Made by a program: the position numbers and the translations under genes
The notes under the pieces: model-generated
The model's database searches: none
Seen by the model: the letters and a program-made list of their open reading frames with translations, nothing else
What the model was told of the DNA's origin: nothing
Shown: one piece after another, positions 42,684 to 57,600 of the stretch
Layout of the letters: each line of letters opens with the position of its first letter
How positions within the stretch are numbered: position 1 is the first letter of the stretch
DNA from: Channa striata
Taxonomy: Eukaryota > Chordata > Actinopteri > Anabantiformes > Channidae
DNA length: 64,000 nt
Assembly (NCBI GenBank): GCA_033026295.1
Contig: CM065174.1
Location: 1 to 64,000 of the forward strand
Reading direction: 5' to 3'

Positions 42684-45600
42684 GTAAGACAGGCGGTCTG
42701 GAAACAGGCGCTAAGCCCGCAGAGAGGAGCGGGTCTGTCGGCCCCGGACCCGCGAGTCTCTGTCGGTCCTGTGAGCCTATTTATGTATCTTTGTACCATA
42801 TACAGTGTATACTGTGCATACACTGTATATGGGTTAAATACGTCAGTGGTTCACAGTGAAGTCTATTTAAAATTAATACTGTAATAATGTTATTATATTT
42901 TATAATATTAAATTATTTAATATTTAAACAATAATTAATAAGACATACAGGAAAAACACTGGGGGGCAAGAAGTTTACCTAATAACACCTGAAGTCAGGA
43001 GAAGAGTTGTCAGCTGATCAGCCACAGATTAAGCCAGATTCAGAACATGCTGGGGATGGAGGAGTCCAGAAGGTCCAGACTTGTGATCACAAGTAACAGA
43101 TCCATGCTGAGGATCTAATCAGCCCAGGTTGCCAAAGCTACATCCACACACTCTAAAGCTCAGATCCGAAAACAGTGACAGTGACAACAGGACCAATGAA
43201 AACTTGGACAACAAGAGGAGGGCCAGCACCCCAGTCTTCAGTCCTGGTTCTCTGCTGAAAATCAGTGGATTGTTCCCTTCGGGTTGAGAGGTTTCCCTGC
43301 TGCCGTAAATAAGAAGGTTAAATATCTCATTTATAGCATTAGGTTCACTAGTGCATGGGTTTTTCTAGTTTTCACGCAGGATCTACATTCAGCCTGAGAG
43401 AAAGGAGGATACAGATCTAGGAGAACCACTGCTCCTTTATGCTGAGAGGAACCCAATGTGGCCGTTCAGGGGTCACCCAATGGAGGAACAGATGCAGAAC
43501 ATTCGGGACACTGGAAAAGGAAGACAGAAGTCACACCTGGCTCAGAATGAACAGGTTGACTTGAGGGAATATGAGGCAGGTTTGCTGAAGAAGTAAAGAT
43601 ATGTGACTGATGAGGTAGGGAAAGAGAAATACAACAAAACTACATCTAGTCAAACTAGTGGCTATGAGTGTTAACACATTCTGTCTGCAGATCCATGCAG
43701 ATGGACAGTGACAGGTTTAAGGGTTTCATAGAAGGACATAGTCCAATGTCTGATGGTGAGGAGGTGAGGTGATCTCAAACTAGTAGCCACCATCTTTTAA
43801 GCAGCCGTTACCCTGGCAACAGGATCCCCAGTGACACTTCAGATCACCCACAATGAGGAATCATTTAAAAGAAACATGGTTGGACACAGTCTAGTGCCAG
43901 ACAGTCTGTCTGGATGAAAGATCCAGGAACCTTCATGGAGCACAGAGTGCAGATTGGCTCATCAGGTTTATCCAGAACATGTAAACTATTGAGGGTTCTG
44001 TTAAGCTAAAGGTAATGATCTGGATTTTCAGAAATCTGTAATGTCTTCTCTAGAAGGTCAGAGTCACTGTTGCTCCAAAAAGAAGTACAGCAGACCTCTG
44101 AAGAGAGAGCGGGAGTGCAATGTAATATGTTATTATATTAGTAGTATATAAAAATGTTTCATCTCCTGGTGTTGAAATAGAAAAAAGTAAAGCAAAGAAT
44201 GTTTTTTGTTTTTATTCACCATCATCTTATATACACATTCAGCTAGTAACACAAATGGTCAAGGACTGTATACAAACAAAGTTAAATAATGCAACTATAC
44301 CGGTTGCATCTGCTTAGTAATTAACAAATATTTACAAGAGAATGTGTTTAAAAAGACCATCAACACTTAACGCTTGGTGAGAGGCACCAGGTGTGTTACA
44401 TGGGCTAGTGCTTTGAATTTGCAAGTAGATCTCCAGGTGCAGACTCAAGCAGTTTGCGGAGAGCAACAAAAACTATATCTCAGAATGAAATTGGTACCTT
44501 CACAAAGCTGGACAGCGATATGAAATATGTTTAGGGATACCAGTACCAACTGTGAAGACCACACATTAAGACTCTTACCAGACATATAAGACCAGGAAAA
44601 ATAACTAAGATGCCAGGACATTTTCTCAAGAGCTATGTCAGAATAATGCAATATTGCAGTAGATCCTTCAAGATGACATTGGTTCAAAGCACAAGGCATA
44701 ACCATCGCAGCAATGGTTTGGAAAAAAGGTGAAGTTTTTACCATGGCCTTTCGATTCTTTAGACTTAAACATGATTGAAAACCTGTTGATAGATTTGAGG
44801 CAAGCTGCATGGCATCCAACCAAGCAGTACAATAGACTTGGAACCCAGAAAGGTTGGAGGCGGTAATAAAGGCAGAGGTAGAATATACAAATCATTAAAA
44901 AACATTTAATAAAGATAGATGCAAGGCTTTGCAGTGATATAATTGATATAATTTTCATTAATGTACAACTTTCTTTTTATACATTTCTACTAGCTAATAA
45001 TTTATTAAAGATGTTGAGGAAAAAACTTATCTGATCTGTTTGACTTTTCATTTAAATTTTAAAAGAAAGGGGATGCAAAGTTTGTAAACAGTATATATAT
45101 CATTATTTTCTTAGATCCATAAAGGGCAAAAGCCATGAAATACCTTTTTAAAGTGTAAGGGCCGCAGCCTCGGCCACATCCTAAATTAATTTACTAACGT
45201 TTTCACTTATTTTTAATTTAACATTTAAGATTTATCTTGGTCTCACTAAGTTTAATTTGTAATAATCAAAGGAACAGCACATTTGATTTTAGCATTAGGT
45301 GTATTTGTTGACATACATAATTGATTTACTCAATTCTGTATGGTCAGTGTGTCAAACTATAATTCGAGATATATTAATTTCTCTTTTCATTGAGTTACCG
45401 TTTTGCTAGTGTGGGGGTGTTGGCAATCCAAATGGCTTTTGTATATTTAAAATTGCAACAGTATTAGTAAACTGCCTATCTAGTGTGTGTTTATAATTTG
45501 TTGAGTCATAGTAATGTCGACCCCTTGTTTGCCATATTGGTTTATATATATGTTGCCCTCTTTTGTGAGTCAGGTACGACAGTTTTGTCTTGGTTTGTGA

Positions 45601-48600
45601 TTATAACTTGGGTTGTAGTTCAGTTTGTAATAGTTGCTGACCTTTTTAAGGGCCAGATTATATTAATAATTAACATTTCTTTGTATATCTTATATTTTGG
45701 TAAATAAAATCCTCTTTTCTTTGAAATTGAGTTCCTGTGTCCCAACCAGGGATGAATTATGCTTCAAAAGGGCACCAAGTGACAGAAATGTGCGGAATAA
45801 ATTAGGAAATTTGTATTTGGAGAACAATTTGCTCAAACCTACAGAGCCCACCATGTTTCTCCCCTAATTTTTATTGTCGATCTGATCAAGTTTCGAAAAA
45901 TGCATCTGAGTTGAACAACCCCCATTAACCAGAGAAGGTGGTCTCTGACACCTATCCTCAGAAACTTTGACCACAGATCTACTGGATTTCAGCTGTAATA
46001 TCATGAAGCCTGCACTGATTATAAGCATTAGTTGCCATAACTTATTTTTATGTTGTAGAAAAGCAGAAGTTCACAATGAAGAAATTCTGTTGTCAGGGAA
46101 CATTTAGCTGTAACCCTGACTAATCCTTATGGCTAAGCATTTAGATTAAATTCATTGCAACAACTCTAATATTCCGTCTAGGGAAAACTTGCTTGGAGCG
46201 GCTCATAATATACACAATAATACAAGATAAACCATAAATAATAGAATGTAAACATCAAAAATAGAACAAAAACACAAAAAAGACAAAAGCCCCAGACATA
46301 CACAAAGTTCATTTGGACAAGCATTTAAACAATAATTCCAATGACACAACTCTCGTCTTGACACCCACACACACAAACACACATTGAGTATATTCTGTCC
46401 ACAGGAAAGTGTCTCAGTGCATCAGGGCTGGTCCCCCAGCAGTCTAAGCCTATAGCAGCAGGACTAGAACTAACTATAAGGTTTTGGGCATAGTCCTCAA
46501 AGTAGAGAGGGTGTCTGGTTCCCGAATCCGGACTGGGAGCTGGTTCCACAGGAGAGGAGTTTGATAGCTAAAGGCTCTGCCTCCCATTCTGGGAACCACA
46601 AGTAGGCCTGCATTCTGAGACCCAAGTGGTCTATTAGGATGATATGGTACTAGGAGATCTTTGAGGTAGAATGGAGCTTGACCATTTAAAGCTTTATAGG
46701 TAAGAAGAAGGGTTTTAAATTCTAGTCATTCGGCAGACGCTTTTATCCAAAGCCACTTACAGAGTAATTTGGTACACACACACACACACAAAATGGTGAT
46801 GGCTGCCATGCAGGGTGTATATCTGGCCAGCCAGGAGAAATTTGAGAGCATTACGATTAAACACCTTTTGACAAGGTGTGAAAGCATGCTCGGGATTTTA
46901 AAAGTAAAATTTTTTATAAAGTATTTTAAGAACTCTCTTAAAATACTTTATAATCATGTCAGACTTTCTACTTAAATTAATACATACATGTAAAAAAACG
47001 TTTTTAACTAATTGCAATATTTGAATATTCTGTTTTTGTAGAAAACCTGTAGAGTTTACAAATATACAATGTTGTATTTTATCTACGGCTTGTAGAGTAG
47101 ACAGTAGAAGTTTCTTTAAATCCTCATAACATAAGCGCCAAGAGTACTGTGAGATATCCTGAACTGAAAACATACAGAAGAACTACAACATAAAATTGGG
47201 CACACCTGTTGGTTCTTAAAACTACCAAATTAACTGATTATCCACCAAAAGTTCTTCAGAGCCCCCCAGGAGGAATTGAATAACTAATAATGGCTTTTCC
47301 CCATGTGTCATTATGTCTGTAAAGGTTACTGTTATGATGATATGAATTCTTATGACATACTTCATATGGGCCTAAAAGAGACTGTTAAGGAGCTAGCCAT
47401 GGTCATGGGCTTTGGGTAATGACTATAAGAATAACATCTTTAAACGCTGCTCTTTTGCGTTGAAAGGGCCAGTTTAAGCATCATACAAGATGCCTTAATA
47501 AACCTGCTGCTGCCACCACAACCTGACTCTGGATAAGCAAAAGATGATGGATGGACGATCAGCTAGTATAAGGTTCATCATCAGAAGTAACACAAATGGT
47601 CAAGAACTGTATACAAAAGTAAAAAAATTCAATTTATATTAGTGCAAATTACTGCATCCCGTTGCTAATTTAAGAATTCACCTGGGGGGGATGGGGTGGG
47701 TAGTCAGTGTTTGGTGTAAAGGATAAGTAATTTTGAATTGTCTCTTGCAGGTCTCATACTTCTCTTCTACCTCATCTTCTATGGGTTTCTGGCAGGAATG
47801 TTTTCTCTAACCATGTGGGTGATGTTACAGACCTTAGATGAAAACGTTCCTCGACATCAGGACCGAGTGGCCAATCCAGGTGAGTTTATCTGGAATAACA
47901 GTTACTGTTTACTTCACAGTCAACATTTATTTCTGACCTTTCGAAACCCATCTAGGGCAACTGATGGTTAGATCCGAACTATGAACATTACCAGAAATTT
48001 AGTTGTGAATACCAGTACTATTGGAATCCATTTATTTTCAAAGGATTTCAATATCGATAAAACAAAAAAGACATCAAGGAAATTATTGTATTTCTATTCT
48101 ACCAACAAGAGTGTAATGGGGCAGACTAATAAAAATGGGGTTACTGTTATTTAAAAGAGACCAACATTGTGCAAAACAAATACATAAAACAAACCTTTTT
48201 ATGATGGTATCCAATTTCTACTACAGTATGGTAAAATTAAATATTCCAACTTTCAGCGATTGATTATTGATTAACCTATGATTTTTTTTGCAGGCTTGGT
48301 AATTCGTCCTATTGCAGCTGAAATCTCATTCAACCGCAGTAATGCAAATGAGTACAATCTGTACATACAACAGCTGCATGAGCTGCTGCAACGTGAGTAC
48401 AAACACACAACATGCTAAAAGCTATATGGTTGCCCTTAATAAAATAGGTATATAGTTTTGTTGTTCTAGTGAATCATAGCTGGATGTTTCTCTTCAAACA
48501 GGAAATCTCCAAAATAAAATTCTTTGTTTAATTTCAGAGTATAACGACAGCATTCAGGAGCGTAATGATTTGTGTATGGTGGGAGAATACACAGAGCAGG

Positions 48601-51600
48601 GCAATGAGAGGGTGAAGAAAGTTTGTCAGTTTAAACGGAGCACGCTGGGTCAGTGCTCCGGTCTGCCTGACACCAGCTTTGGATATGCAGAGGGAAAACC
48701 CTGCATCATCGTCAAGATGAACCGGGTCAGTGAACACTTTTCATTTTGTTCAGGATTTTTGTAGGACAATGATAATTAATTCAGCTTCAGTCTCCATGAT
48801 TTATTGGGATAAAACGTTTCTGGGTCTTACTGTGTCCACGCCTAAAGAACCATTTTATTTTCCCTTTTGTTAATTTTGATCGCCTTTAATGTGAAAATTT
48901 GTTATTTTAATGAAAACTACGAGGTGCAGAACATGACATTAATGTCTCATAAGCTGAGAATGGCTCAGATGTTTTTACATTTTTTATAACTTTGTCTCAT
49001 TATAACTCTATAACATTATGAATATCTCATTATATCAGGTAAAAGTTCATTTTCTCAAGTACAGATTTTTGTCATTATCTCAAGACAACAAAATGTCTTT
49101 TCTCATGATAACGAGAAAATTTACCCAAATCCAAATGACTGTCCTGTCTTCAACAGATCACATCTAATGCCTTATCCTTCAAAGTTTTGTAATAAAATAT
49201 GACTGTGTTATGGTTCAACAGTTATTACAAGCTTTGATTTTCTGCACGATTGTGATGTTTTAATTTTGTCGTTAAGGTATGATTCGTTTCATATTGTAAA
49301 GTCACCCTCTCAAAAGTGCAAATAAACAATTAAGGGTCTGGAGGGATGGGATTAATATTGTGATTGTTGAATAACAATCACACTCTTGTTGTTTCCAGTA
49401 TTTATTACTATTATTATTATTATTATTACGCATAATTCAAGGAGTTTTGTAGCTTTCAGCAATCACATGTATTTTCTTCAGGAAATGCAGCAGTATTATT
49501 ATCTAGTTCTAAATGCTTACAGCCAGAAACACCGCTCCAACTCTTTGTTGTTAAAACATGTTTGAAGATGGTGCCTATTTGTCTGTGTGCTGATAGCAAA
49601 TGCAGAATATTTATATAAATATTTTAAATTATTTTTATTTTGAATTGAGCTCTATGGGAGCCTTTAATGCCTTTCGTGTGGAGAGGGTTCCAGTTACCTT
49701 CTGTGCTGATAGCTAATTGTTTGTTGTTTTCATCTTTTCATGTTTTCACTCATGAAAAGCAGCAAAGACCTAACCCTAACCCTAACCCTCCATTCACTTC
49801 TAAATTGTTCAGGGCTCAAGCGTTACTCAAATAGTTTTGAGGGTTGTAAAACTGTACAGATGGAAAACTTTACTTGTGAAATAATGTTTTTTGCCGTACT
49901 TTTAATTAAAAGTTATTGAATGTTTTAAATCTTACAGCTGCAATGCCTTCAGGGCTTCAAATCTCACTCCAGCAAAGGCTGTGAACGCTGCAACCGCTGT
50001 TTGCAGCAGGTAGCTTTGAGTAATCACACGCATTTTCTTCAGGTAATGCAGCATTCTAGTTAAACTTGTAATCTTTTCCTTTGGAACAACATGTTAAATG
50101 TTAAACTGAGTTATATGTATTGAGGTGTGTGGTATTTTTTTAGCAGTCTGGCATCATTTGCCCGCAACTTAATCAATGTACATGGTGGATCAATGTTTGC
50201 AGGACATAGGTGCTGTTCACAGGCTGTGAAGGGAAGAATATGAAAGATGTTTTATTAAACAAACTTTAAACGATAAGGCATTAGATGTGATCCATGGAAG
50301 TCTCTTTTCCGGATATAATGAGATGCCATTATCCCAAGATAATGGCATTAAAAATAACAACATCCATGGCTGTTCTCAGCTTCTGTATTTTTTAACCTAA
50401 ACATTTTAATAAAAATAATACAAATAAAATAAGCAGGTGTGTTTGTTCTGCAGGTGATTGGACTGAAACCTCAAGGAGATCCTTACATTAACTGCACAGC
50501 TAAGGTAACACAAACAAATTGTTACCATAATGCTCAGTCAAGATGAATCACCAACAAAATTTGAAGCAGAATTACATGTGTAAGATATATTTCATATTTA
50601 ATGCTAAGCTGTATGCTTATAGTATCGAGTTTGAAATTACATCCCCATTATTATTATTCACGTTATTATTGTTGTTATTCCTCTGTCTTTCTGGCAGCGA
50701 GACAGTCCATTACAGATGCAATACTTCCCATTTGATGGTCGTCTGGATAAAATGTTTTTTCCGTACTATGGAAAAAATCTTCATGTGAGTAAATACTGTG
50801 TGGATATTATTATTCACATTATTATCTAATATAGCAGAAATGTATCCATTTATTTTTTCATAAAGGAAATTAATAAATAGATGTGTGGTCACATGACTGC
50901 TAAGGGGTAGACCTATAGCATTATGGGTCTGACACAACATTGATGCAGAGTGTAAATAACCCAGAGTGTATTTGCTAATGCATAATTTATTTTGGCATGT
51001 ATACTTCCGGTTTGTGTGCTTTTATTTTGACGGCACACTTCCCGTGGATCGGTGGAGTGTTTTTGAGTGACGCTAGCTTACGGTAAGGAATTGGTTGAAA
51101 CGGCAGAAGCTAAACGGAATATTCTTCACTGGCTGCATATTGGCAGCCCCTCTGAAAGAGGCACAAGCTCTTACGGTCGATGATGGTGTATGTACGGTCT
51201 ATGACGGTGTACAAACGGTTAATAAGGCTATTTGGAATAAACCACCAAAATCACCAGTAAAGTCTCATCCTTGCTCGGGGGGGGCATGCCACAGTAAGAG
51301 CTTATCTCCAGACCCCAGCCCGAGGAGTTGGAGCTACACAGCACGTGCTGCATCGAACTGCATTAAAAAAACTCCGGGAACTGCACGGCGACGACTCAGC
51401 GGTGAGCTGCAGCAGCGGCCAAAGGTCACGGTGAGAGGACGTTACACTCAAGATGGAAGATGTACAAGAACAAACACATGAAGCGTAGACAGAAAGGGAG
51501 TCAATGCAAGAATTAAAGGACCAATTACAAGGTGACGAAAGGTTGTTATCTGAACCTCAAAATGCAGTGCAAAAAACAGCACCTCGCAGGTCAGAGCGGC

Positions 51601-54600
51601 CCAGTGTGCCCACAGAGAAAATGCTCGCTTACCAAAATGAAGGACAGGCTAAAAAGGAGAAAAGACTGCTAAGCATATATGAACACTGGAAGGGCCAAGT
51701 AAGAATATACAGAGAAAACCTGAAAAGCGATTTAGCGGATGCTAAGTTAGCCGAAATAGCTGACGATATAGAAAGAACAGTAAATGACATGGCAAAGGCA
51801 TTCAGCGAGTTAAGAGAGTGTCACACACCCTCTATAAGTAGAGCGCATAAGGCGCAAAATGGACTCTTGTGAAGCAGTAACTAAAGACATCATGAAAATT
51901 ATAATGGAGCGTCTAGCAGCAATAGACGATTATGACGCAGAAAGGGAACGGCAGCGCCTTCATCAGCTCTTAGCACACGAGCATGCTAGATCCATATATG
52001 GTACTGCATCACAGTCAAGCTGCCGCTCTGAGACGTCGAGCATTACGGCCAAAAGAATAGATGCAGCTGCTGAATTAGCTGTAAAGGAGGCTCAATATAA
52101 AATCACACAAGAGGAAATGAAACAAAAGGAAAAATTAAGGGACATGGAGGAGAAACATAAGAGAGAATTGGATGCACAAAAATCTGAACTGGAACGTTTA
52201 CAGGCTGAAAAGGAAATACAAGCTGCACGTGCAAAACTAGAGGTTTACGATAAAGAAATGAGAACGGACATGGACAATCAGTCAATGGTACGGAACTATG
52301 CGACTCTTCCAGACGACAACAATCCTGCACGCCTGGTATCAGTGCCTTCTGCAAATTCATATTCCCCGCTTGTGCAACTAAACAACACTTCCACTCTTAC
52401 ACATAGCCCTGTGCACCAATCAAATTCACAATCAGTCACTTCACCTCCTACCGACATTTTCCATTTGGCCAAAGGTATTCAAGACAGTATAGCCATAAAC
52501 AGAATCCCAGTCCCTCTGCCCGATGTGTTTTCTGGTGATCCCATCAACTACCTTGAATGGAAGGCTTCCTTCATCTCATTGATGGACTCCAAAGGTATTC
52601 CTCCTGCTGATAAATTACACTTGTTAAAGAGACATATTACAGGTCCAGCACTAAAATGTCTAGAGGGCACGTTTTATCGCAGTGATGACGAGGCATATAA
52701 TGATGCATGGAAAAGGCTTGACCAGCGTTATGGTCAGCCCTTTGTTGTCCAAAGGGCTTACAGAGACAAACTGTCAAAGTGGCCTAAAATCCACTCCAAG
52801 GATGCTGAAGGTTTAAGGACATTCTCAGACTTTTTAACAGCCTGTCTCCAAGCAATGCCACATGTGAAAGGCCTAGAGATACTAAGTGACTGCGAGGAAA
52901 ACCAAAAGTTATTACAAAAGGTTCCTGAATGGTTGGCAACACGTTGGAATCGTCAAGTCACAGTTGCACTGATGGAAGGTAAAGATTTTCCCCCTTTCAA
53001 GGATTTTGCACAGTTTGTAGCACTTGAGGCGGAGATTGCATGTAACCCAGTGACTTCTCCCTATGCACTCCATACGGGCAGTTCACTCCTAGAGAAAATA
53101 TATACAAGGGAGATTAAATCAAACAGACCCACAACCCTAGTCTTTACAACTCAAGCTAATATACACACAGATAACGCTAACTCAAATAACACAAAGTTAA
53201 AATGCCCCTGCATATTTTGCAAAGACGAAGGGCATCAGCTGCCAAAGTGCTCAAGCTTCTCAGAAAAACCCCTAGAAGTCAGGAGAACATTTGTCAAGCA
53301 TAATAAGCTGTGCTATGGGTGCTTAAAGGTGGGTCACAATGCCAAAGACTGTCACCACCGTCATATTTGTGATGCCTGCACAACGAAAATCACAAAAGAA
53401 ATGAGAGGACTCCAATCCCAGTCATCACAACTCCAACTACAGTAAACGGTTCTACAGCAGTTACAGCTCTCAATGTCACGAGGGTAGGTCAATCAAATAG
53501 TACTTCTATGATTGTTCCAGTGTGGGTATCCACAATCCAAAATCCATCTAAAGAACAGCTAGTGTATGCCTTATTAGACACTCAAAGTGATAACACATTC
53601 ATCAGTGAAGAAATAAGCAACCACTTACAAGCAAACTCTCGTCCTGTTAAGCTAAAGCTGACCACAATGCTGGGAGTTCACGCTATGGTCAAGAGTCAGA
53701 GAGTATCAGGATTGCGGGTGAGAGGATGTCACTATAGCACTCACGTTGACCTTCCACCATCATACATTAAGGACTATATTCCATTCAACTATGACAATAT
53801 ACCCACCAATGAAACGGCAAAGCAATGGCCTCACATGTCAGAGATTGTTGATAAAATGCCACCTCTTCTGAGCTGTGACGTTGGACTCCTCATTGGATTC
53901 AACTGCCCCAGGACTTTAGATCCAAAACAGGTTCTGCTCGGAAAGGATATGAGCCATTTGCCATACAGACTGATCTAGGGTGGAGCATTGTTGGCTGTTC
54001 CACAACAGGTCTCATGGAAACTGAAACAAGCCTGTGTCACAGAGTTATGGTAAAGGAACTTCCTCCTATCACACCTATGGATGTGATAAACGTGCTTGAG
54101 TCAGATTTTAAGGACACTAAAGCAAGTGACAAAACAGTCTCACAAGAGGATCTCATTTTTCTAGACAAATTAAAGGAAGGAATAAGGAAAAATGAACAAG
54201 GACACTGTGAGATGCCTCTACCATTTAAACAACGGCTATTCTTACCAGACAAAGTGCTTGCAGAAACCAGACTCGAACACTTAAAGCGAAAGTTCAAAAG
54301 GGACGAGAAGTACAAAAGCAACTACATAGCATACATGGAGGACATAATTGAAAGAGGAGATGCTGAAGAAGTACATGACAAAGGAACACAAGGTGAACAA
54401 TGGTATATTCCTCATCATGGGATTTACCACCCCAAAAAGCCCACAAAGCTGCGTGTTGTATTCGACTGCTCTGCAAAACGGTGGTATAAGTCTCAATGAT
54501 CATCTTCTTCAAGGACCGGACTTGCTAAATAACCTAACTGGCGTTCTTCTAAGATTCAGGCAACATCCGATTGCTCTAATGTTTGATATAGAGAAGATGT

Positions 54601-57600
54601 TTCACCAATTTCACGTCCAAGAAAGGGACAGGGACTATTTACGTTTCTTGTAGTGGAAGAACGGTGATACCAGCACACAGCCCCGAACATACAGAATGAA
54701 GGTACACCTCTTTGGGGCAACATCATCTCCAGGCTGTGCAAATTATGGACTGAAATATTTAGCCAAAGAGCACTGCCAGTCACATCCTACAGGATCACAG
54801 TTTATAGAAAGGGACTTTTATGTGGACGATTCAGTTACAAGCACAAATACAGTGAGTGAAGCATTACAGTTGGCGCAGGAAGCCAGAGAGATATGCAACA
54901 AAGGCAGTCTCCGACTGCACTAGTTTATCTCGAACAGTCACACTGTTTTGCAAAGCATCCCTCCATCTGAATGTGCTGTTAACACAAACACTAAAGACTT
55001 GATGTTCAAAGACATGCAACAAGAAAGAGCCTTGGGCATTCAATGGAACATTGACAAGGACTGTTTTACATTTGACAACATGTTAAAGAACCAACCAGCA
55101 ACAAGTCGAGGGATTCTATCCACTGTCGCATCAATTTATGACCCACTTGGATTTTTAGCTCCATATGTGTTGAAAGGAAAAAGAATCTTGCAGGAAATGT
55201 GCCAACATGGTATTGGTTGGGACAATTCCTTACCAGACCTGCTAAAGCCAAGGTGGGAGAGTTGGCAAAGTGACTTAACACAGTTGGAAAAGCTAAATGT
55301 AACTCGCTGCTACTTACCTAAAGGTTTTGGAGAGGCTAAGGAAATTGAGTTGCATCACTTTTCAGATGCAAGCTCAAGTGGTTATGGACAGTGCACTTAC
55401 CTGAGAGCCAGAAACGATAAAGGCGAGATTCATTGCTCCTTGGCTATAGCAAAGGCCCGTGTCTCTCCTATTAGGCTGACCACGATTCCAAGACTTGAAC
55501 TGACAGCAGCCGTGGTTTCAGTGATAGTCAGTAACATGTTGAGGGAGGAACTAAGTTATACTCCGGCAAAGGAATATTTCTGGACTGATTCAAAGGTAGT
55601 ATTGGGTTACATAAACAATGATGCACGGCGTTTCCACACCTTTGTAGCAAATAGAGTCCAAAGGATCAAACAAAGTACCAGCTCTCAACAATGGTTTTAC
55701 ATGCCATCAAAAGTGAACCCAGCTGACAGTGCGTCCAGGGATTTGAATGTAACTGAGTTAATCACTTCTAACTGGTTCACTGGCCCCACCTTCCTATGGG
55801 AAAGAGAATTACCCACACCAGAAAGTGTTGAGCTGGATCTGTCTATAGGGGATCCAGAAGTTAGAAAGGTACAGACGATGGTAACAAAAGTCACAGATAC
55901 TGCTAGTCTTTCTGAACGCTTGTGCAAGTTCTCGTGATGGTCCAAAGCAGTTAAAGCTGTAGCACATCTCATAAGAAGGGCTAAACAAGTCACGTCAAAT
56001 GCACCTGCTTCAGTGAGTGAACAGGAAAGCGCTGAACGTGTAATAATCAGTGATGTGCAAAGTGAAACATATGGAAAGGAAATAAAACTTTTAAATAAAG
56101 GAAACCAACTCCCAAGTCACAACAAACTGTATCATTTGGATGTTTTTATTGACACAGATGGTCTCCTCAAGGTGGGAGGTAGACTTCAACATTTACCAAC
56201 AAATGACTCTTTCAAACACCCTATTGTGATCCCAAAGGAGGATCATGTAACTAAACTTATCATTTCTCATTGTCACGACAAAATCAAGCACCAAGGAAAA
56301 GGCTTTACTACAAATGAAATCAGATCAAGTGGTTACTGGATCCCTGGAATGAGCAGAATTGTTGCTTCGTTCATAGGCAGTGTGTCATCTGCTGTAAACT
56401 ACGCAAAGTTCCAGAGGGTCAAAGAATGAGCAGCTTACCTGCAGAACGCCTAGAGCCCTCTTCGCCCTTTACATACTGCTGCATGGACTGTTTTGGCCCG
56501 TTTGTAACCACAGAAGGAAGGAAACAACACAATTGTTATGGACTTTTGTTTACATGCTTTTGTTCCCATGCCATTCACATAGAGCTGTTGGAGGACTTGT
56601 CCACTGATGTGTTTATTAATGCTTTAAGGTGTTTCATTGCTATAAGAGGTGCAGTCCACCAAATACAATGTGACCAGGGAACAAACTTTGTTGGTGCTCA
56701 AAATGAGTTTAAAGGAGCTCTAAGGGAACTAGACACGCAGAGGCTGCATGCATATCTTTCCAAAAACCAGTGTGAATTTGTGATGAATGCACCCAACTCC
56801 AGTCACGCAGGGGGAGTGTGGGAGCGTCAAATAAAGACTGTCAGAAGTGTATTGAATACTACTTTGTCACTCGCTCATGGTAAACTCAATGATGCTTCTT
56901 TAAGGACTTTCTCCTATGAAGCCATGGCCATAGTGAACAGTAGACCTCTGACTGTGGATAACCTAAATGCAGCTTGGAACCACTTACCCCCAATCACCTG
57001 CTCCACATGAAAACCAGTGCAGCACTGCCTCCTCCTGGTTCATTCCCAAAGGAAGACCTATATGGAAAAAGGAGATGGCGCCAAGTGCAGTTTCTATCTG
57101 AGCAGTTCTGGTGCCGTTGGAGAAAGGAATATGTTCACAACATCATTGCAAGGCAAAAATGGCATTCGCCAAAGAGGAATCTAAAAGTAGGTGATGTTGT
57201 GTTGGACGTGGATGAACTGTTACCCAGAAGTGAGTGGAGAGTGGGAAGAGTGAAAGAGACTGTCAGCGGAAAGGATGGACTCATACGAAGAGTGAAAATC
57301 TCTCTTGGAGATACGAGACTGAATAGTAAAGGTCAACGCTCTAGTAAACCTTCAGTTTTTGAGCGGCCAGTACAAAAACTAGTTCTTGTTTTACAGATCT
57401 CTTAAGAAGACCCCTTCCTTCCTAAAGGGTATTTCTGTTCTGAAAATTATTCATTGTTGTTCTGATGTAACCATCATTCATAATTTTGGTGGGAGTGTAA
57501 ATAACCCAGAGTGTATTTGCTAATGCATAATTTATTTTGGCATGTATACTTCCGGTTTGTGTGCTTTTATTTTGACGGCACACTTCCTGTGGTTCGGTGG

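Noticed and set aside
51095..51481. 128-residue frame across the BEL 5' LTR
   Set aside because: It starts inside the LTR, recurs at 57640 in the 3' LTR, and has no gag similarity.
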